From: Pseudomonadota bacterium
Lineage (GTDB): Bacteria > Pseudomonadota > Alphaproteobacteria > Rhodospirillales > Magnetospirillaceae
Assembly (NCBI GenBank): GCA_021782815.1
Contig: JAJXUO010000021.1
Location: forward strand, 1-47,866
DNA: 47,866 bases
Direction of reading: 5' to 3'
In this document: positions 43,871-47,866 of the stretch, piece by piece
Numbering within the stretch: position 1 is the stretch's first letter
How the letters are laid out: every line of letters starts with the position of its first letter
Position numbers and translations under genes: made by a program
The notes under the pieces: model-generated
Seen by the model: only the letters and a program-made list of their open reading frames with translations
Databases searched by the model: none
What the model was told of the DNA's origin: nothing

Positions 43871-45538
43871 ATGGGTGGGAGTGCTTCCGGGCTTGGGTTC
43901 GATGCCGTGCGCGTCCTGCTCGTTGAAGACAATCCGGGCGATGCCCGCCTTGTGCGCCTGCTGCTGACCGAAGACAGCGACCGCCCCTATCTCGTCACCC
44001 ATGTCGCCACCCTGAAGGATGCCCTGGCCCAGGCGGCCGGTCCGGCCTTCGACGTGGTGCTCACCGATCTCGGTCTGCCCGACAGTTGCGGCACCGATAC
44101 GGTGGATGCCCTGCTGGCGGCGTTTCCCGATGCCCCTCTGGTGGTGCTGACCGGCCTGGCCGACCAGCGCATCGGCATGGATGCGGTGCAGAGGGGCTGC
44201 CAGGATTATCTGGTGAAGGGCTTCGAGGATCCTCAGCTTCTCCACCGCACCATCCGCTATGCCATCAGCCGCAGCGCCGTGGCCCGCGAGCTGCGCGAAA
44301 GCGAGGAGCGTTTCCGCACCCTGATCGAGGTGTCGCCCGAGGCGATCCTGCTGTGCAGCGACGAGGCGGTGCTGTTCGCCAACCCCTCCGCCATGCAAAC
44401 CTTCGGCGTGGCCCGCCGTCAGGATCTGTTGGGGCTGGAACCCGCCCGGCTGTTTTCCGGTCCGGCCCTGGATCTGGTGCTGGCGGCGGCGGGCAAGGCC
44501 GGCGCCGAGACGGGGGAGGCGCCGCAAAACCGTATCGAATGCCAACTGACCCGCTGCGACGGCGATCATTTCGAGGCCGAGGTGACGGCGGCCTCGGTGC
44601 AGCATGCCCGCCGTCCGGCGGCGGAAGTGATCGTGCGCGATATCACCGAGCGCAAGCTGGCCGAGCGGCAATACCGTTTGAACAGCGCCGTGTTCGAAAC
44701 CACCGCCGAGGCCATGATGGTCACCGGGGCCGATCACCGCATCGTGGCGGTCAATCCCGCCTTCGAGCGGGTCACCGGCTACAAGGCCGGCGAGGTTCTG
44801 GGGAAAAATCCCAAGATTTTATCGTCGGGCCGTCACCCCGCCGCCTTCTACAAGGCCATGTGGGCGGAACTGCTGACGGAGGGGCACTGGCACGGCGAGA
44901 TCTGGAACCGCCGCCGCAATGGTGAGATCTATGTGCAGCGCGCCACCTTCTCGCTGATCCGCGATGCCGAGGGGCATGTGGTCAACCATGTGGGCGTGTT
45001 TTCCGACATCACCGACGAAAAGCAGGAGGCCGAGCGCATCCTCTACCGCGCCAGCTACGACGCCCTGACCGGCCTGCCCAACCGCGCTCTGCTGCACGAC
45101 CGTCTGCACCAGGCCCTGGCCAAGGCCTATCGCGAGCAGGGCCGCCTGGGGGTGCTGTTCCTCGATCTCGACGGCTTCAAGCCGGTCAACGACCGCTTCG
45201 GCCATCTGGTGGGCGATCAGCTGCTGGTGGTGCTGGCCGAGCGCTTGCGCGGCTGCGTGCGCGAAAGCGACACCGTGGCCCGTCTGGGCGGCGACGAGTT
45301 CGTCATCGTGCTGCCCGACATGGTGGGCTCCGACGATGCCGCCGTGGTGGCCGACAAGGTGGTGCAGGCGCTGGAGGAACCGTTCTCCCTGGACGGCATC
45401 AGCGTGATAATCGGCACCAGCATCGGCATCGCCCTCTATCCCGATAACGGCGAGAACGAAGAGGAATTGCTGGGCGCCGCCGACCGCGCCATGTATCTGG
45501 CCAAGCAGACGGGAAAAGCCCGCTATATCCTGGCCTGA
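43871..45538 (+). CDS. Diguanylate cyclase response regulator (REC-PAS-PAS-GGDEF)
   Basis: The 555-residue protein has a receiver (VLLVEDNPGDARLV; Asp66 in VVLTDLGLPDS), two PAS modules (from about 150 and 275; the second with AVNPAFERVTGYKAGEVLGKNPKILSSGRH and a PAC tail) and a C-terminal GGDEF domain. The active-site loop RLGGDEF is intact (473-477) and an inhibitory RxxD site (RESD) lies five residues upstream, so it should make c-di-GMP with feedback control. No EAL domain follows. ATG 43871 is preferred to a GTG at 43847 because of AGAAAGG upstream. It is convergent with the Mic60-like gene, with only 5 bp between stops. Confidence 0.95.
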   Translation: MGGSASGLGFDAVRVLLVEDNPGDARLVRLLLTEDSDRPYLVTHVATLKDALAQAAGPAFDVVLTDLGLPDSCGTDTVDALLAAFPDAPLVVLTGLADQRIGMDAVQRGCQDYLVKGFEDPQLLHRTIRYAISRSAVARELRESEERFRTLIEVSPEAILLCSDEAVLFANPSAMQTFGVARRQDLLGLEPARLFSGPALDLVLAAAGKAGAETGEAPQNRIECQLTRCDGDHFEAEVTAASVQHARRPAAEVIVRDITERKLAERQYRLNSAVFETTAEAMMVTGADHRIVAVNPAFERVTGYKAGEVLGKNPKILSSGRHPAAFYKAMWAELLTEGHWHGEIWNRRRNGEIYVQRATFSLIRDAEGHVVNHVGVFSDITDEKQEAERILYRASYDALTGLPNRALLHDRLHQALAKAYREQGRLGVLFLDLDGFKPVNDRFGHLVGDQLLVVLAERLRGCVRESDTVARLGGDEFVIVLPDMVGSDDAAVVADKVVQALEEPFSLDGISVIIGTSIGIALYPDNGENEEELLGAADRAMYLAKQTGKARYILA

Positions 45539-45543
45539 CCGCC

Positions 45544-46599
45544 TCAGCCGCCGGGCTGGGCGGTTTTGGCGATGGCGGCGGCGGCCAGTTCCGACAGGGT
45601 CTTATCGGCGGCCAGACGGGCCTTGGCGTCGCGCAGCCAGGGGGCGGCCACGGCGGCCGGGGCGCCCTGCAGCGGTTCCAGATCCCGTACCGCCTTCTCC
45701 AGCGCGTTGGCATGCACATCCCGTTCGGCACGGGCCAGAACCGCGGCGGTATCGGTGCCGATGCCGTCGATGCGGCGGATGGTGATCATGCCCGCCAGTT
45801 TGTGCAGGGCGCGATGCCACAGATCCCCGTTTTCAGGCGCGAGACCGGCATTGAAGATGGCGGGAGCCAGCACGGCGAAACTGTCCAGGAGAGTGGCGCG
45901 GCGCGGCAGGCCGGTGGCGGCGGTGGCGGCCAGTCCATCCAGCAGCGGCGTCAGATCGGCGCCGGCAACGCGGCGGGCGGCCTGCAGTTCCATATCGTAG
46001 GGATCGCCCCGGTCCACGGCGTCGCGCAGTTGCCCCACCACCAGCAGCAGGGCCTGGGTCTGGGCATGGCGGCTGGCGATCTCCTTGGCCACCTTCTCGG
46101 CGGCATCGGCCCGCTCGGCCAGGCGCAGGATGGTGCCGGCCGGGGGAATGGCGTCGCGCAGGGCCGCCACGTCGTTTTGCAGCTTATTGGTTTCGGCGCG
46201 GGCCTCTTCCACCGATTGGGCCAGCGGGGCGAGGCGGGGATCGGCGGCAGGATTGGCCAAACGCTGTTCCAGAGCGCCCACGCGCTGGGCCAGGCCGCCG
46301 CTTTCCTCATCCTGGCCATGGCTGGCGAGAACCCCCTGCATCAGGGCCAGGGTGCGGCCCATGCTGGCGGTGCGGCTTTGCAGCTGTTCGGGGTCGAAGC
46401 CCAGCAGGCGGGTGCGCATCTGCGGCCACAGCGCCCCGGCGGCGGCCAGGGCCAGAGCCGACACCAGCAGCCCGCCGATGAGCCCCCCGGCGAACCCGCT
46501 GACGAAGCCGCCCCGACGGGCCGGCGCGGTGACGGCGGTTTCGGGAGCGGGATCGGTGGTTTCGGGAGCCGTGTCGGCGCCGGTGCGTTCGTCGGTCAT
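45544..46599 (-). CDS. Mitofilin/Mic60-like inner-membrane protein (COG4223)
   Basis: The 351-residue product has a Thr/Ala/Pro-rich cytoplasmic tail, one transmembrane helix (about 32-58, GGFVSGFAGGLIGGLLVSALALAAAGALW), a long coiled-coil region (LAQRVGALEQRL, VEEARAETNKLQNDVAALRDA) and a C-terminal helical domain resembling the mitofilin signature (LLDSFAVLAPAIFNAG, DVHANALEKAVRDLEPL). Alphaproteobacterial Mic60 homologues shape intracytoplasmic membranes and often sit beside haem genes; here no hem gene adjoins it. Identification is by architecture rather than strict motifs. Confidence 0.75.
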   Translation of the reverse strand: MTDERTGADTAPETTDPAPETAVTAPARRGGFVSGFAGGLIGGLLVSALALAAAGALWPQMRTRLLGFDPEQLQSRTASMGRTLALMQGVLASHGQDEESGGLAQRVGALEQRLANPAADPRLAPLAQSVEEARAETNKLQNDVAALRDAIPPAGTILRLAERADAAEKVAKEIASRHAQTQALLLVVGQLRDAVDRGDPYDMELQAARRVAGADLTPLLDGLAATAATGLPRRATLLDSFAVLAPAIFNAGLAPENGDLWHRALHKLAGMITIRRIDGIGTDTAAVLARAERDVHANALEKAVRDLEPLQGAPAAVAAPWLRDAKARLAADKTLSELAAAAIAKTAQPGG

Positions 46600-46620
46600 G
46601 TCTCGGTCCTTGTTGCCTTT

Positions 46621-47025
46621 ATACCGTATCCTGCTGATCGGAACCGATCACCAGGTGCCCCTCAAGCGCCGGGCGGGGTCTTAAATTATGTGCCCCTCAG
46701 GCGCCGGGCGCTGGCGTCCCGCCAGCTTGGCTAGTCCTCACTTATGCCTCCGCGCAAGCGCTCCGGCAACGCTCCGGCGCGCTAGAAAGCGCTAGTCACC
46801 GGCTGCGCCGGTTCCATGTGCCCCTCAGGCGCCGGGCGCTGGCGTCCCGCCAGCTTGGCTAGTCCTCACTTACCCTCCGATGCCCAAATGGGCATCTCCG
46901 GCCGTTCCGGCGCGCTCAATGCGCTAGTCACCGGCTGCGCCGGTTCCATGTGCCCCTCAGGCGCCGGGCGGGGTCTTCCAGACCCCTTGCCTAACGCGGC
47001 ATCAGCCGCGCGTCGCCTTGCTCCT
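46621..47025. repeat. Expanded multi-hairpin element, copy 2, with tandem 128-132 bp units
   Basis: This is the 483-bp gap between the Mic60-like gene and the small gene at 47083. It begins like the 32.9-kb element (ATACCGTATCC, TGATCGG-AA-CCGATCA). Then ATGTGCCCCTCAGGCGCCGG starts units at 46688, 46816 and 46948, the first two about 130 bp long. Each unit has hairpins such as GCTGGCG-TCC-CGCCAGC and ACCGGC-TGC-GCCGGT; the middles differ (unit 2 has GATGCCCA-AA-TGGGCATC). It ends with the copy 1 core (GGGGTCTTCCAGACCCC to CGTCGCCTTGCTCC) but lacks the final 12-bp hairpin. No gene is evident inside. Confidence 0.92.
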
Positions 47026-47031
47026 AGAAAG

Positions 47032-47060
47032 AAAAATGCGGCGGCAAGGTTTGCCGCCGC
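47032..47060 (-). terminator. Intrinsic terminator of the small-gene pair
   Basis: A 10-bp perfect stem (GCGGCGGCAA, 47038-47047; TTGCCGCCGC, 47051-47060) with a 3-nt loop is followed on the minus strand by ATTTTTC (47037-47031). It lies 22 bp past the stop of the gene at 47083. Confidence 0.9.
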
Positions 47061-47082
47061 TTCGTCTCGCGCCGGGATGGTT

Positions 47083-47319
47083 TCAAACATAGCCCAGACG
47101 CAGGCGCATATCGTCGATCAGACCGCGCATATGCTCGGGGTGAACGCCGTCGCTCAGCATCACATGACCGATGATGGGATCGGACAAAAGGTCCGCCAAA
47201 CGCGGCTCCTTTTTCAAGGCGCCGTAGCTGCCGTAAGGATTCCAGAAGCGCACGCCGCCCCGCTGCGGGACCGGGTTTGCCAGCAGATAAGTCCTCTGTC
47301 GTCGGAAAGAGGGCGTCAT
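47083..47319 (-). CDS. Small protein of unknown function, paralogue B
   Basis: The 78-residue product is basic at its N-terminus and ends with a conserved segment LADLLSDPIIGHVMLSDGVHPEHMRGLIDDMRLRLGYV. I do not recognise the family. There is no signal peptide, membrane helix or cysteine. The ATG at 47319 has GGGAGGA 4 nt upstream; the frame is open to 47376 without a better start. Its C-terminal half aligns with the upstream small gene, and a strong terminator follows, so it is a real gene by these criteria. Confidence 0.8.
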   Translation of the reverse strand: MTPSFRRQRTYLLANPVPQRGGVRFWNPYGSYGALKKEPRLADLLSDPIIGHVMLSDGVHPEHMRGLIDDMRLRLGYV

Positions 47320-47443
47320 GTCGTCCTCCCTTGCGCGGATAGGGGCGGTGATCGGGTCTCCTTGCCATGTGGGCATGGGGATGCGGGCTGTCCAGAGGCG
47401 ATCGATGACAGTTTGGCGGAAATTTTATCGATCTCGCCGGGGA

Positions 47444-47650
47444 TCACGGTTTGTAGCCCAGGCGACGACGCATGTCGTTGACCAGGCGGCGCACGGCCTC
47501 GGGACGCAGGCCGTCGCTGGACATCAGCCGGTCCATGATGGGATCGGACAACAGTTCGCTTAAGGGGGATTCCCGCCGCAACGGGGCCGTGCGGCGGCTG
47601 CGGATGGTCGGCTGAGGCGTTCTGATGGAACACTGTAACAGGGCGGGCAT
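47444..47650 (-). CDS. Small protein of unknown function, paralogue A
   Basis: The 68-residue product ends LSELLSDPIMDRLMSSDGLRPEAVRRLVNDMRRRLGYKP, clearly homologous to the C-terminus of the neighbouring gene: shared pattern LLSDPI-x3-M-x-SDG-x-x-P-E-x-x-R-x-L-(I/V)-x-DMR-x-RLGY. The N-terminus (MPALLQCSIRTPQPTIRSRRTAPLRRESP) is basic and probably disordered. ATG 47650 has GGGAGAGAG upstream. A 124-bp gap to the second gene suggests one transcript. Function is unknown; the Arg-rich helix may bind nucleic acid or a protein, but that is a guess. Confidence 0.78.
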   Translation of the reverse strand: MPALLQCSIRTPQPTIRSRRTAPLRRESPLSELLSDPIMDRLMSSDGLRPEAVRRLVNDMRRRLGYKP

Positions 47651-47770
47651 GCGGCTCTCTCCCAAAGGGGTTGTAAGCGATTGCCCAAACCCTGCCTTCG
47701 GTTTTTGGGGATTCCGGGGAAAATTTATGGCGATTTCGTGGAATCTTCCCGCCTGACGGCGGCAGGAGTC

Positions 47771-47866
47771 ATACCAAGTCGCGATGAGTTTGACTCATCG
47801 CGACGCCGGTTAGGAGCAAGGCGACGCGCGCCTGATGGCGCGAAGCCAAGGGTTTCGGAGAAACCC
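47771..47866. repeat. Multi-hairpin element, copy 3, inverted and cut by the window end
   Basis: Bases 47771-47810 are an exact reverse complement of 33005-33044, including the 12-bp stem GTCGCGATGAGT-TTG-ACTCATCGCGAC (47778-47804). The following TAGGAGCAAGGCGACGCGCG continues the match with a few changes up to the window edge, then diverges (GGTTTCGGAGAAACCC, itself a small hairpin). Confidence 0.9.

Noticed and set aside
46688-47025. Repeat array considered as CRISPR
   Set aside because: Units are 128-132 bp with conserved ends and related variable middles, not short repeats with unrelated spacers, and no cas genes are near.
46816-47481. A 221-codon plus-strand frame across the repeat array and small genes
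   Set aside because: It is built mostly from repeat sequence and the antisense of the two small genes, with no ribosome site or domain.

Overview
The window looks like a chromosomal piece of a GC-rich alphaproteobacterium, most likely Rhodospirillales (Magnetospirillum/Phaeospirillum-like). Pointers are PopZ (DUF2497), an alphaproteobacterial Mic60/mitofilin homologue, the pcm-like/tolC/popZ/valS block, a 900-residue Pat-type acetyltransferase and abundant sensory proteins. The taxonomic call is inference from gene content and base composition. There is no phage, insertion sequence or CRISPR array in the window.

Layout. 1-7.3 kb: the 5' part of a di-haem cytochrome c peroxidase (minus), tRNA-Pro followed closely by a heptosyltransferase-like gene, then a NarL-type response regulator, a large four-PAS hybrid histidine kinase and a small helical protein. 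7.3-14.4 kb (minus): a nine-gene catechol meta-cleavage operon (ferredoxin, catechol 2,3-dioxygenase, GlcG-like protein, semialdehyde dehydrogenase, hydratase, acylating acetaldehyde dehydrogenase, aldolase, decarboxylase, tautomerase) closed by a strong terminator, with a divergent GntR/FCD regulator. 15.3-17.2 kb: an arsR-arsP-thioredoxin-like arsenic module with a promoter embedded in a long inverted repeat. 17.2-22.0 kb (minus): a BMP-family (nucleoside-type) ABC importer. 22.1-26.9 kb: dctA (minus) facing dctBD (plus), with a near-consensus sigma-54 promoter for dctA. 27-33 kb: alanine dehydrogenase, an HBM-type chemoreceptor and a partner-switching cassette (two STAS antagonists, an RsbW-like kinase, a REC-PP2C phosphatase). 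33-37 kb: a Pat-like acyl-CoA synthetase/GNAT fusion, fliN and gph. 37.1-37.7 kb: two identical tRNA-Asn genes and tRNA-Cys. 38-45.5 kb: pcm-like, tolC, popZ, valS and a REC-PAS-PAS-GGDEF protein. 45.5-47.9 kb: a Mic60-like gene, a complex repeat array and two small paralogous genes of unknown function.

How the genes fit together. The catabolic operon turns catechol into pyruvate and acetyl-CoA through the dehydrogenase (oxalocrotonate) branch only. No ring hydroxylase and no semialdehyde hydrolase are present, so catechol must be made by genes elsewhere. DctA (C4-dicarboxylates), the BMP importer and alanine dehydrogenase add other carbon and nitrogen inputs. Much of the rest is signalling: two dedicated histidine kinases, four receiver-containing outputs, a chemoreceptor, a diguanylate cyclase and the STAS/kinase/phosphatase switch.

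The least explained parts are the multi-hairpin dispersed element (32.9, 46.6-47.0 and 47.8 kb), the chemoreceptor-linked partner switch with its non-ATG starts, the operator-like repeats before the BMP gene, and the pair of small paralogues near the right end.
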